A model generated the notes under the pieces. It saw only the letters and a list, made by a program, of their open reading frames with translations. It had not been told where the DNA came from and searched no databases. Position numbers and translations under genes: made by a program. Below are positions 12,113 through 23,004 of a DNA stretch of 64,000 nt, one piece after another. The stretch comes from Cucumis sativus (lineage: Eukaryota; Streptophyta; Magnoliopsida; Cucurbitales; Cucurbitaceae), in the NCBI RefSeq assembly GCF_000004075.3, contig NC_026660.2, positions 21,827,498 through 21,891,497 on the forward strand. Reading direction: 5' to 3'. How positions within the stretch are numbered: position 1 is the stretch's first letter; each line of letters opens with the position of its first letter.

Positions 12113-13522
12113 CGTAGTGAAAGACTCTCAGATCGCTAGAAGTTGATGGAATTTGGGGGAAATGAGTGTTTAGGGTTCTATGAGACCGAATCTAACTGTG
12201 CCAAAGTGGGAATTTGAATGGAGATAGCAACGGTCGAATTCCTATTTTTCAAAATTAAATAATTTGACGATTTTGATATCTTTGAGATGGAGGACTAATA
12301 TTTTAGCGTTTTTGCATATCTGACCCTCTACTTTTCCTATTTTATATTTGTTTCGTCCTCTAAGGCTTCTTTGCTCAAAATTCTTCATTTCATTTATTTT
12401 TTTGTTATGAAATGTGGTATAAGAGGCTCAAGAGTCCAAACAAATATTTGGACCAATAAAATAAATTTACGATCCGATCAAAATTAATGAATCCAAACAG
12501 GTACGATCTTAAAAGAGCACGTTGAGAATGTCATGTTAGAAAAACCAAGATGATTCAAACACTTTAATGAAATTATCAAAACTTAATTTAATTTTTGAAA
12601 AAAATGGTAGAATTAAATTTTATGAAAATTAATTAATAGTAAAAAAAAAAAAATTTGAATCTCCGTCAAGACTAATTATCAATGTAATGCTAATTTTGAC
12701 ATTCCTTTGATTATCACTTAAACCAAAAAATTTAAATTGTAATTTAATATCTTTATTTGTTTAACATATTTTTTAATTTTAAAATTCATACTATAGTTAT
12801 CTAGAGACTTTAAATACCAATATATTGCTTAGACTTAGTAAGAGCTTTTATATCTTCTGAGAAAAATATAAATTGAGATATTAATAATAATTATATTTGG
12901 TTATATCAAGATTAGATACATTTTTTAAAATAATTAAATAAATTAAAATATTTATAAGTTACAGTAAAAAAAATTATTAGATCAATAATAGCATGTTTGT
13001 TTTTGAAATTTTGATTGGTAAATATTTTTTCGAATTTACCTTTTTTTTTATCAGTTTTCTTAAAATTATCGATTTAAAAAATATATAAAATAAAAGATAA
13101 AAATATGTTAGATAAAAGAATAAAAGAAATTAAAATATCATAATAATAATTAGAAGAAAAAAAAATCAAAATATCGACGGAAGAGGAAGTACCGAAGGAA
13201 AGTTAACATCTTTAGATCTCAGTTTTGTCTTCTCAATCCCAATTTAACGATGATTTTCTTCAAAATTCACAGGTGAAATATAAATCCCGCACCCAAATCC
13301 AAAATGGGATTTCACTTTCGTTTTTACTGAGTTTCATAAATCCACGTTTCCGACTCCCAAGAAGATACGTATTCAACTGTTCCAGACCCATATACATTCC
13401 TTTTGTGTCACTTTCATTCGCTTATTGAGCCTGCACAATCGGATTATCATACTAGCTTCCTTCAATTCGTTTCATGATTTAGCTTCACTCAACCTCCGTT
13501 GCCGATTTGGGTGGGAATTGGG
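12113..13522. promoter_or_regulatory. Divergent intergenic region between NPK1-like and PNC genes
   Basis: The two genes point away from each other across about 1.4 kb, so this stretch must hold both 5' leaders and promoters. It is very AT-rich in the middle (about 12580-13170). The part from about 13170 to 13522 is mixed-composition and likely 5' UTR of the carrier gene; short open frames there are not conserved-looking. I saw no distinctive element that I would name. Confidence 0.5.
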
Positions 13523-16367
13523 ATGGGGTTTGATTTGGAGTCTTTGTCGGAGGCAACATCTGGAGCAATTGGATCTCTGGTGAGTACCACCGTTTTATAT
13601 CCTCTTGATACTTGCAAGACTAAGTATCAAGCTGAGAATCAGTCTCAACATCAGCGGAAGTACAGGTTTGTTGATCTCAATTTCGTTCTTGCGCTTTAAG
13701 CAACTGTTTGACATTTCCCGAATTGTTAATTAGGTTGGACAGAATCTATTCTGTATTATTGGTTTGGATGAGGAAGTTCAATTTTTATATTCATTATCAT
13801 AATTGGTGCTTTATGGAATTAGGGCGTTTGGTTAGTTAAATTCTATTGTCTTTGTCCTGGATAAACTTGTAGGGAAATAGAACATCTCTAGCTTATTCCA
13901 GGTTTAGATGGCAACTCTGCTGCATGTGGCGCTCTGAGTTACAATGCTAGACTCTCACTATTTTGTTTTTTTTTTTTCCCACTTGAGAATTTTCTTTGAG
14001 TTCTACATTAAATGTGGGGTTGGTAGAGGTCTAAATGAGTTGAGCTAAATTTAGTCACTAGATAATTCGAAAGGTTCAAACACTAATTTCTAGGAATCTT
14101 CACTCATATAAAACTTGGGAATGTGGGATTCTAACCTCTTACCTCTTGGTTCACGGTATATGTCTAAACTAGTTGAGCTACGTTGAGGTTAACTTGTTAA
14201 TTGAGTCTTGGTGTGTGTTTCCGAATATACAAGTCTTTGCTATTAAGGGCAGTTGGGCATTATTCCCTGTATTAGCCCCAGATGGAATTGGATCGTTGCC
14301 TATTAGAATGTGAGTGATGAAAAGTGCCCATGCATGTCTTTTTGATGGGTGAAAACTGGGAGATTCTCAATAATGTAGATCATTTGTACATATGATTTTC
14401 AATATTTTGATATATGTTGTACTTGGATTTAAAATTACTGCTAGAAGCATGACTTAATGCCATGGCAAGGTTTGATTGAAAGAGAAGTTTATGCAATATT
14501 ACTCTTTTTGCATTATGCAGGAACATATCCGATGTGCTATGGGAGGCAATTTCAACTGGTCGTGTGGGTTCGTTATACCAGGGTCTCGGCACAAAGAACT
14601 TCCAGTCCTTTATTTCATCATTCATCTACTTCTATGGATACAGCTTTTTAAAGAGAATCTACTTGAAAAGAAGTGGGAATAAAAAAATTGGAACAAAAGC
14701 AAATTTGATTGTTGCTGCAGCAGCTGGGGCTTGTACAGTTGTATTGACACAGGTGTAAATAACTAACCCACCTTTTACTTATGTATATATTTATGTTCTT
14801 TATTAGAAAGCCTCTGATTTCAGAAGATATCTTGTAATCAATAACCTCAACTGGAGATACATTTTTGTAGAGCTTATTTGGCAGGGAACCTTCTTCCTCC
14901 GGCCTCTACGCTAGGTTGTTTTTGTATATAATAGATTCATAGCTTCATGACATAAAGCTTCATATCATATTGTTCTTCTGGATATTTCTCCTGAAATTGA
15001 GTGGCGCAGCTTATGCTTTTTAGGAAAATCAGTTTGGGTAAAACGAGTACTAAATTCAATAGCTTTCTTGGAGTTCCCCAAAGATCTTCCAGTGAATTAT
15101 TTGTTGTTCTGAATCTGATCAAGTAATCTTGGTTTATTTATCATTTCAGCCTTTAGATACAGCTTCATCTAGGATGCAGACAAGCGAGTTTGGGAAGTCC
15201 AAAGGACTATGGAAGACGCTTGCGGAGGGTACCTGGAGTGAAGCATTTGATGGTCTTGGAATATCCCTTCTTTTGACATCAAACCCATCTATTCAGGTAT
15301 TCGGTATTTCTTTTGATGATTTACATATAAATCAGATGTAGAACTCATGTAATCGAATTACAGCTGCATACTTATAGGCGATTTTTAATCCAATATTCCA
15401 AATCAACGTTGGTTTCAAAAATTACATGCTGGGAGATTGGCATATATGTCATAGATATATTTCATTTGTTATTTGCCCTGCGTGGATACTAGAATGAAAA
15501 TGTTTGTAGATGATGGAAGAAACTGACATAGCATGTATGTATCACAGTACACCGCATTTGATCAACTGAAACAAAGGTTACTCCAGACAAAGCTGACGCA
15601 TGAATCAGGTACCGAGTCATCCCCAGAAGCTCTCTCAGCCTTTTCTGCTTTTGTACTTGGCGCCCTCTCGAAATGTGTTGCTACAATCTTGACATACCCT
15701 GCTATCAGGTGAAAATTTAATTTGAGTTCGTTGTCCAAATATTGGAGTTTTGTCACCCCTTGCTAGATTTCGTTTTAAATGTTCTGGTTAACATTTAAAC
15801 TCATTATGCGCGAAACATCGAGCCAAACCCTTTACCATATTTTGGGGGGAATTATTGTCAAATATCTGGATATCTTCTTCTGAAGGCAAAATAAATGTTA
15901 CACTTGCTATATCTCTGAAATTTGAGATGTCATTAAAAAGTATATTATTTTATTTTATGAACCCACACCATTATTCAACGCCATTGTTATGGCAAATAAT
16001 GAATGTAGGTAGGATAAACTCTAATACTAGAAATTTTCTCCAATGTATTTTTTGTTCGAAAATGAATTATTGAAATGCATACAGGTGTAAGATCGTGATT
16101 CAGGCTGCGGAATCAGACCAAGAAAATAACGAGGACAAACAGCAGCATGGAGACAAAAAAAGTATTTCGGGTGCACTTAACACTATTTGGAAAAGAGAAG
16201 GCTTGCTAGGATTCTTCAAAGGATTAAATGCGCAAATACTAAAGACTGTGTTGAGCTCTGCATTACTTTTGATGATAAAAGAGAAGGTGGCAAAGACATC
16301 TTGGATCATATTGCTTGCACTTAGAAAGTTTCTCTTTCCTACCAATACAAGATTAAAGGCTGCTTGA
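13523..16367 (+). CDS. PNC1: Peroxisomal adenine nucleotide carrier (5 exons, 321 aa)
   Basis: A mitochondrial-carrier-family protein of the peroxisomal membrane that exchanges cytosolic ATP for peroxisomal AMP/ADP, supplying ATP for fatty-acyl activation before beta-oxidation, notably in oil mobilisation of seedlings. Exons: 13523-13665, 14521-14752, 15150-15296, 15548-15708, 16085-16367; phase is unbroken and the length equals that of Arabidopsis PNC1 (about 322 aa). The start is [14 protein letters not shown], matching the family N-terminus; an in-frame codon string upstream is leader. Three carrier repeats are visible with YPLDTCKTK at 26-34, QPLDTASSR at 125-133 and the variant TYPAIRCKV near 223-231. 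Other landmarks are [12 protein letters not shown], the long identity around SLLLTSNP, and [20 protein letters not shown] near the end. PNC1 and PNC2 cannot be separated here. Confidence 0.95.
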
Positions 16368-17022
16368 ATTTAAGCATTAGGCTTAAACTTTCTAAGATTT
16401 GAGAAAGTCCCAATTGGATTTCTGCAATCTATGAAGGAAAACATAATTTTTTAAATCAGGTTCGGGTTGGGTCGGTTTCTGTCAGTACAAAACCGGGTCA
16501 AGACCCGACCCAGCTCAGTCCAATTACACCCCTATTGCAGTGCTTTATGAGTTCTTCAATGACATTACCAGCAATAATTGTTTATCTATTTGTTCAGTTT
16601 TTAATGGTAGGAAATAGGTCATAGATTGAAATTTAAACTCCTATATTTGTAATTTAATATTCTAAGAAATTATCTTGATATATTGAATTGGTTGAACATT
16701 GTTAATTATATAGTTTCTTTACTATTTTATTATTCTGTATCTAGTTTTTGAGAGAAAAACATGTATGATTAACTTGTAAAAGCTTCGATCCGATAAGCTT
16801 AGAATTTATAAGAAGTTGAGGAAAATAATAACAATTGTGTTCGTTGCAAAATGAATCTCACATAAGACTGTTCAAAATGACAAATAGTACAAAACAACCA
16901 AGGAAATATGTACTTATGATCAAATTTGAACTTTAATTTCTATTTGATCAATTTTGGTTATTAAAACTAAATTTTAGCGTTTTTAAGTCCAACAATATTA
17001 GGTAATGAAAGATTAAACCTTG
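16368..17022. other. Spacer with PNC 3' UTR and a repeat fragment
   Basis: The first few hundred bases are probably the 3' UTR of the carrier gene. Around 16449-16540 lies an imperfect palindrome, 'cgggttgggtcggttt' against 'gggtcaagacccgaccca', ending 'tacacccctatt'; it looks like the end of a dispersed non-coding element. No gene is supported. Confidence 0.5.
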
Positions 17023-17306
17023 TAGGAGACGTTTGAAACAAGAAATATTCTAAGACTATAATAACAACCTTTTGCTATCATAAATACTATTTCGTGCTAT
17101 CAATTAGCTACCATCAACCCTATTTTGGAATTCAAACTTCTAATTTGCTATGATATTACTATTTGCTACATTTCTAGTATTTTATAACTTGACACAAACT
17201 ATTATGTCATTTTCCAACTAAAATAGTTTACATTTCAAACATTTACTTTTATAACTCAACCCAAACTATTATAACTGCTAACCCTTTGCCCCAAAGCTCC
17301 CCTTAG
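17023..17306. mobile_element. MITE copy A ('actataataacaa / ttgttattatagt' family)
   Basis: A roughly 285-bp non-coding element. The left end 'taggagacgtttgaaacaag' and the reverse complement of the right end 'taaggggagctttggggcaa' are imperfect terminal inverted repeats. Inside each end is the block 'actataataacaa' or 'aactattataact'. The same end structure recurs at 50630-50955 and at both ends of 55085-57517, so this is one family. No clear target-site duplication was seen. Confidence 0.55.
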
Positions 17307-17914
17307 TTTTTGTTTAGTTCTAACATTCTAACATTTGATCTCCATGTGGAACTAGTCTTCGTTGATGTATATTTTTAAGATGATAGACATAAATAATCTT
17401 TTAATTTTATATTTTTATACCCGAAAGACTTCCCAATTTCAAAACTACAAAAAAAGAAAAAAAAAAAGAAACTAAACTCAAATTTTGATACACAAAACAG
17501 TTTTGAAATTTCATGGACCCAATAAAAATAATAATTTAATAATTTAACTTCAAATCCCAAATACGAAGATAATATTTTACACGAAGCAAATATGTTCTGC
17601 TAGTGCTAAAACAATACAGTATTCCAACAAACCGATGAAACATATATAATTAAATTACAATTTCAACATCGGAGTTAAAGAGAATGTTAAATGAGAAAAT
17701 TCCAAAGCCCTGTTCAATCTTTTGTTCACTTTCTCATTTGTCCAAAGAGGGAATTTTTCCATATATAGCTAAACTATAAACACATAGATGAGTAGGAAAA
17801 TTACTTAAAGCATGTAAAATACAAATATCATATTAGTTTGTATTGTAACGTGTGGAAAAAGGGATCGGGTGATCAGAAGTAGTAAAATCCAAGCAAACCA
17901 AGGCAAGAAAATCC

Positions 17915-19999
17915 TCACAACATTAAGACAAAAGAAAAAATCAAGAACAGCAACTGAGAGAACAAACCAATCTTAGAAACGAGAGTGGCTGTGTTATTTG
18001 ATCCTACTGCTGGCACAAAACTTCCTTCTGCTGTGCTGGTGGTAAGAACAACAACAACCCAGTCGTGTTCATTACCAATGCCAATTCCTGTGTACTTGGT
18101 ATCGTTAAGTTTACCTGAGTACTGAGATTTTGTGAAGTTAGCAAGGACAAGATCAGCAACACGGTTTGGAACACAAGCAGGCATTATGGCTCCATCTCTT
18201 GTGTTGGAGACATTCAAATTGCATTTGGCTAACAGGTTTGGAAAGTCAGAAAACTGAGGTTCGGTTCCAGATATGGTGTTGGAACCTGTGGTGTTAGTAC
18301 AAGGTTGATTCTTGAATTTCTCAGCAATTTCTTCAGCAAGGCAGTCTGCATTGTCATTCTCGACCAGCGCTGTCAAGTTCAAGGACGCACGATAACTGTT
18401 GATGCCTCTATGAAGATCATCATCTGGAGAAATTTAGTGGCATCAGTATAGGTCCAAAGGAAGATTGGAAATCAAACACAAAGGAATTTAAAGGAGCTGC
18501 CCTCTCTTCTATTTTCTGAACTCTTCCAGAGAGAGTCAGCTCCCAGAAATCTATTTAAGAAAGCACCAGATAATGAACAATGCTTGTAAGGTCTCTGCAG
18601 AGGAATAACCTCAAAACAAACCAATATCTTTACAGTTCTAAGGAAGGAGAAACACAATCAGACAGAGGTTCAAAAAATTTAAAATATACAAGATGAATAT
18701 TCACTGCAATATCAAACATGTCCTTCAAGAGTCTTCTAATGGTAACCCCTGTTTGATTACCATTGTGTTGCTAGTTTTTGTTTTTCTTTTTTAAGAATTA
18801 ATTTTGTTTTCTCAGAAGTTCTTTACAACGGTTTCGGTTTCATCTTTCCTTAGGAAACATTTGAATTTCTAACCAAAGTCTAGAAACAAAAATAAATTTT
18901 TTAAGAACTACTTCGTTTAGTTTTAAAAGACTACAACAAAGCAAAGAACCCATAGGTTGAAGTAGTATTCACAAACTTAATTTTAAAAAGTGAAAAACCA
19001 GAGAAACCAGGTGGTTATCAAATGAGGTCTTAAACTCTTGTTATCACCCAGAGCTGGTTTTCAGGTGGGCAAAGACTCGTTGACGATTAGATCATTGGCA
19101 TAATGCTTAGAGCCATACCTTATTTATGGAGGAAAAGAAAAAAGAGGCACCTTCCAAATCTTAAGTAGAACGTCTCCTGATAAAAATGGTTTAAAATCTA
19201 CACTAATCGTGGCCCATGGGTAGTAGCAAATTACAAAAGAACCTGCTATCCCATGGATGCATTGAGGAAGTAGGCTGTTGTCCTAAACTAACACAGATCA
19301 ATAACTTAGGAGCCTTGGTGCCCGAGTTGATTTCATGAACAAGATTACCAATCCCAAATCAGCTATCAAAATCCATAGTGATCTCCATGCAGAGAAAAAG
19401 AACCACTAGAACGAACAAACATGGAGAGTGTGGTGACAGGTCATTAATATTTCACTTGTTCATCTGTGGTATTAATTGTGATTAGGGAATTCAAATGATC
19501 AGTTCTTCTAAGAAGACTTATATGGCCACTATGCATAGATGTAATGAGAAGAACGTGAGAAATGAACGAGAATCACTCAGTTTACATCATCTCTCCAGTG
19601 ACCACCAAAAGAACAAATGTAAAAGATTACTTATCTCATGTGAATCCACATAGTGCAGAGCAAGAACAGGTTGAAAATCAAGAACAGAGAAACAAAACAA
19701 CAAAAAAACGGCTACCCATTTTAAAACAGGACATGATGAAACAGAATCATCCAATAACACAAAACCCCAGCATCAAAACAACAAAAAACAAACCCAGATC
19801 TCAAATGACAATGCATGATAAATCGAGATCTAAATTCAAGAAAACAAACAAGGGGTCGTCGAATGTAGACTAAAGAATCAATTAGAATGAAATGAAAGAG
19901 AAAGCAAGCATTACTACCATCGCATTTGACAGGGTGATTGGAGACGAAGATGGAAGCAAGAAGCAAAGGGAGAAGAAAACATAGTTGGGATTTCGCCAT
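17915..19999 (-). CDS. Putative GPI-anchored secreted protein (At3g06035/At5g19250 type; 2 exons, 196 aa)
   Basis: Exon 1 at 19999-19918 encodes a classic signal peptide (MAKSQLCFLLPLLLASIF...). Exon 2 at 18423-17915 completes the protein, with a 1495-nt intron between them and unbroken phase (DD joined to DLHRGINSYR). The mature part contains GINSYRASLNLTAL, ECLA-like DCLAEEIAEKF, QPCTNTTGS, LLAKC, MPACVPN, and several N-glycosylation sequons. The C-terminus has SNNTATL followed by a hydrophobic tail (IGLFSQLLFLIFSFVLML), the pattern for GPI attachment at the plasma membrane. This matches plant 'uncharacterised GPI-anchored protein' genes; the biochemical role is unknown. It lies close to an ANP-type kinase, as in Arabidopsis from memory. 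The reverse strand of the intron has a basic open frame at 19562-19873 that I do not regard as a gene. Confidence 0.92.
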
Positions 20000-22215
20000 T
20001 GTTGGAGAAGAAGAAAACGGGGTTTTGAAATGGTGAAGCTGGAAAATGGAAATGAACGAGTTAGAAAGAAGGAAGTTCGTAGGTCTAGTAAGTTGTTGGG
20101 TAGATGGAGATAGGCCTTTTTTGAGTTAGAGTGGATGTGAAGCTACTTCAATGGCTACCGCCAACGCAACTGGGTTTGGTGCGCCTTTCAGAGGTCCTAC
20201 TTAGATATTCTTGAAAAGTTGCCTCCTTCCCCCATGGATTTTTGTTCTTACTCACTTATTTTCTTTTGGTTTTTTTTATAAACTTTGTATTTTGTATATA
20301 AAAATACACACACTTTTGATAATAATTAGTCTAGAGATTTTTTAAAAATATAAATAATTGACAAAATATCTATAGTGTATAAAAAAAACCCACAAATCCA
20401 CAGAAAAAAATACAAAAATAATGTTTCTAAAACAATTGGTAAAATTTGAATAGCTAAGTATCGACTTTTGGAACAGATTTAATAGTTTATATTTGTTATA
20501 TCTTCTATTCCTAAACTCTCGTTCATTCCAATTATTATTATTAGTCAGGTTGTTCTTGTCATTCTTTTTTAATCAAACTTTGATTAAGAAAATGCTCACT
20601 TTCAAAGACCTCAATTTTAAGATTTGTTAGGATATCAATTGTTAAAATGATACATATGCTCCTTTTATTCTAATTCTAAATTATCAAAGGTTTCATAAAA
20701 ATTGATTTTTTTTTTTTGACCTAATTTGATTCAATCATTCCATTTTTAAAATGTTATATTATACTTTGTTTAAATGTTTTTTTTTTTCCTTTGGAGCAAA
20801 AAAACTGCTATTTTGTCCATAAGATCTTACATGTACCATCATTTAAATATGCATATATATGAAATTATGTTGACCTCTCAATCCTTTTGAGCCAAGACAA
20901 AAAGTGGGGCATGGGCTAAGTCACCATCTTTGACTAAAAGGCAACGTTTTTTTAATTTATTTATTATCTAGGTTTTTCATACTTGACGTAAGAAAAAATT
21001 CAAACATCTAACTTTCTAGTTGAAAAATATATATCCTATTTCTAATCATTTGATTTGTGTTGAGGTAAGTAAGTATACACCGATTGGTTAATAGGGAATG
21101 ACAAACAATCTCTATATCCCATCCCAATCTCGTTCATGTTTTTCAATTTTGTGGAATTTCTCTGAGGAATTGTTCCTCGCAGGGAGGAATTGTTCCTTGC
21201 ATGGAGTTGTTCCTGGCAAGTACCAAATACACAAATAACAAAAGTGTTTACGAGTATGGGTGAATGCATTTGCATATTGTCAATTAGTGAAACTTCAAAA
21301 TAACAGATGTGTCCTTTTTAATGCAGTTACAATATTTAGTATATATAGTTCGTTGCAAGATATTCTTTCAATGATTTCAAAGGTAAAAGTAAAACTATAA
21401 AAATTATCGTCGAATTAACTCATATTACACCATTATAAAAATAATTGATGTAGCATTATCTTTCTCAATCGCCACGGTCGCATACAACCCATCGAAGTTG
21501 TAATTTATTTGTTTTAGCTCCAACAAATTTGTGTATTTTTCAATTGTTCATTTAATTTGATGTCTCCAATTTGTATACAGTGTAGTTACAAAAAAATTGA
21601 AATAACCGACGATGTTGGTTAGCTTCAGCCTTATCATTTAGATGCATAACGTAGAGCTAATAACATATATATAGTATGACGATATTGTCCTCTAAGTTCC
21701 AACGTTAAAATTTTCTTCTATTATGTTTGAGATAATAATTTTAACGTCTTTATTAACTATATTTGGATTTGATTGACAGTTTTTAAGATGATTAAAACCT
21801 TATAGTTGGTCATCATTGATTTCACATGTTAAAGTAGTAAAAACTGTTGAGTTGTAGTAGTTCAAGTTAAAGCCTCTGTCCAATCAATGTGGATGGCCAC
21901 ATCAATAATACATACACTAAATCAACAAGAAAATGAGTTATTCTTGTTGGTAGTAGGCAAATTTTTTAAAGCTTATGGGTGGCCTCAAGCTCCAAACTAA
22001 GATTGGTCTAAAAAAGCTTGCATAACTTCAAGTTTTAAACAAACCAAACAAAACTCAAAACACTCTACAATATGAAGAGTCACAAATGACTCGTACATCG
22101 TCAGAGTTGTTGCCCTGTGGCCCCAGCAAAAGTGAAAGTTAATGCAGCCTTTAAAATGTTAATTTAGTCGGTAACCGACTAACCGTCGTCCTTCCAAACA
22201 GTGGCTTCAGTCGGG
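20000..22215. other. AT-rich spacer between the GPI-protein and LEA_2 genes
   Basis: Promoter and 5' leader of the GPI-protein gene occupy the left part (to about 20200). The rest is AT-rich with homopolymer runs. At 21160-21216 there is a degenerate threefold tandem repeat of about 20 bp ('gaggaattgttcctcgcag', 'gaggaattgttccttgcat', 'ggagttgttcctggcaag'). No gene is supported. Confidence 0.6.
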
Positions 22216-22221
22216 CACGTG
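22216..22221. promoter_or_regulatory. G-box / ABRE-like core CACGTG upstream of the LEA_2 gene
   Basis: The palindrome CACGTG in context 'gggcacgtgaga' lies about 120 nt before the upstream ATG (22336) and 237 nt before the favoured ATG (22453). CACGTG with a flanking G is the bZIP/ABF binding core of abscisic-acid response elements, which would suit an LEA family gene. This is inference from one site. Confidence 0.35.
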
Positions 22222-22452
22222 AGATTTGTGGTCGCAATCCGTCAATTCCATTCCCAATCTCAAAATATTTCCAATTCTTACCCTCCTCCGACCACGGTCT
22301 CTTCGGTCCGTTTCGGCCTATTTTCGTCATTTACTATGGCATCCCACTCTGTCACTACACCTCATCTTTCCATTTCCTTCATTCTCTCTCTAACTTTACT
22401 TTCTCAAAATCTCACCCATCTCTCCTTCCTCCTTCCGCCGGCGAAGAAGAAG

Positions 22453-23004
22453 ATGGGGAAAAAACGTAACTGGAGCTGGACCTCCGCTCTTGTCGGAGCG
22501 GCGTCGGCAATTGCAGCCACGGCCATCATTTCCGCAAAGCCCAAGGACCCCACCTTTCACTTGATCTCAATTAAATTCACTTCCTTCAAGCTCAAGCCGC
22601 CGGTGGTGGACACCGAGCTTATCCTCACCGTCCACGTCACCAACCCCAACGTCGCTCCCATCCACTACTCCTCCACCGCTATGTCCATTTTCTACGAGGG
22701 TTCCCTCCTCGGGTCGGCCCAGGTGGATGCCGGTTCGCAGCAGCCCCGGTCGTGTCAGGTTCTACGACTTCCAGCCCGGCTGGACGGCCTGAAACTGGCC
22801 CACCACGGCAGCCGGTTCATCTCCGACGTGGCGAAGCGAGAGATGGTTCTGGATGCGAGTGTGGACATTGGGGGTTTTGCGAGAGTGCTGTGGTGGAGTC
22901 ACAAATTCAAGGTCCACGTGGACAGCCATCTCACCGTTGATCCCGTCTTCCTTGATGTCCTTGATCAGGAAAACACTTCTCAACTTGAGCTCTTTCTTAA
23001 TTAG
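22453..23004 (+). CDS. LEA_2 (LEA14/WHy-like) domain protein, single exon, 183 aa
   Basis: A late-embryogenesis-abundant group 2 protein, a soluble or membrane-tethered beta-sandwich family linked to stress protection; the exact role of this subgroup is not known. The favoured start is MGKKRNWSWTSALVGAAS, which I recall as the conserved beginning of this subgroup. It is followed by a short hydrophobic alanine-rich segment (about residues 10-27), a likely membrane anchor, and AKPKDPTFHLISIKFTSFKL. The domain core has LILTVHVTNPN (about 59-69), SIFYEGSLLGSAQVDAGSQ and WWSHKFKVHVDSHLTVDPVF. Codon use is clearly GC-richer than neighbouring genes. The frame stays open upstream to an ATG at 22336 in good context, which would add 39 residues rich in Ser, Thr and Leu. 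Upstream DNA has a CACGTG box. Confidence 0.88.
   Translation: MGKKRNWSWTSALVGAASAIAATAIISAKPKDPTFHLISIKFTSFKLKPPVVDTELILTVHVTNPNVAPIHYSSTAMSIFYEGSLLGSAQVDAGSQQPRSCQVLRLPARLDGLKLAHHGSRFISDVAKREMVLDASVDIGGFARVLWWSHKFKVHVDSHLTVDPVFLDVLDQENTSQLELFLN

Noticed and set aside
19562-19873. 103-codon open frame (plus strand), Lys/Thr/Asn-rich
   Set aside because: It lies antisense to the 1.5-kb intron of the GPI-protein gene, has low-complexity composition (runs of KTTKK type) and overlaps antisense exon 1 only at its edge. No family resemblance.
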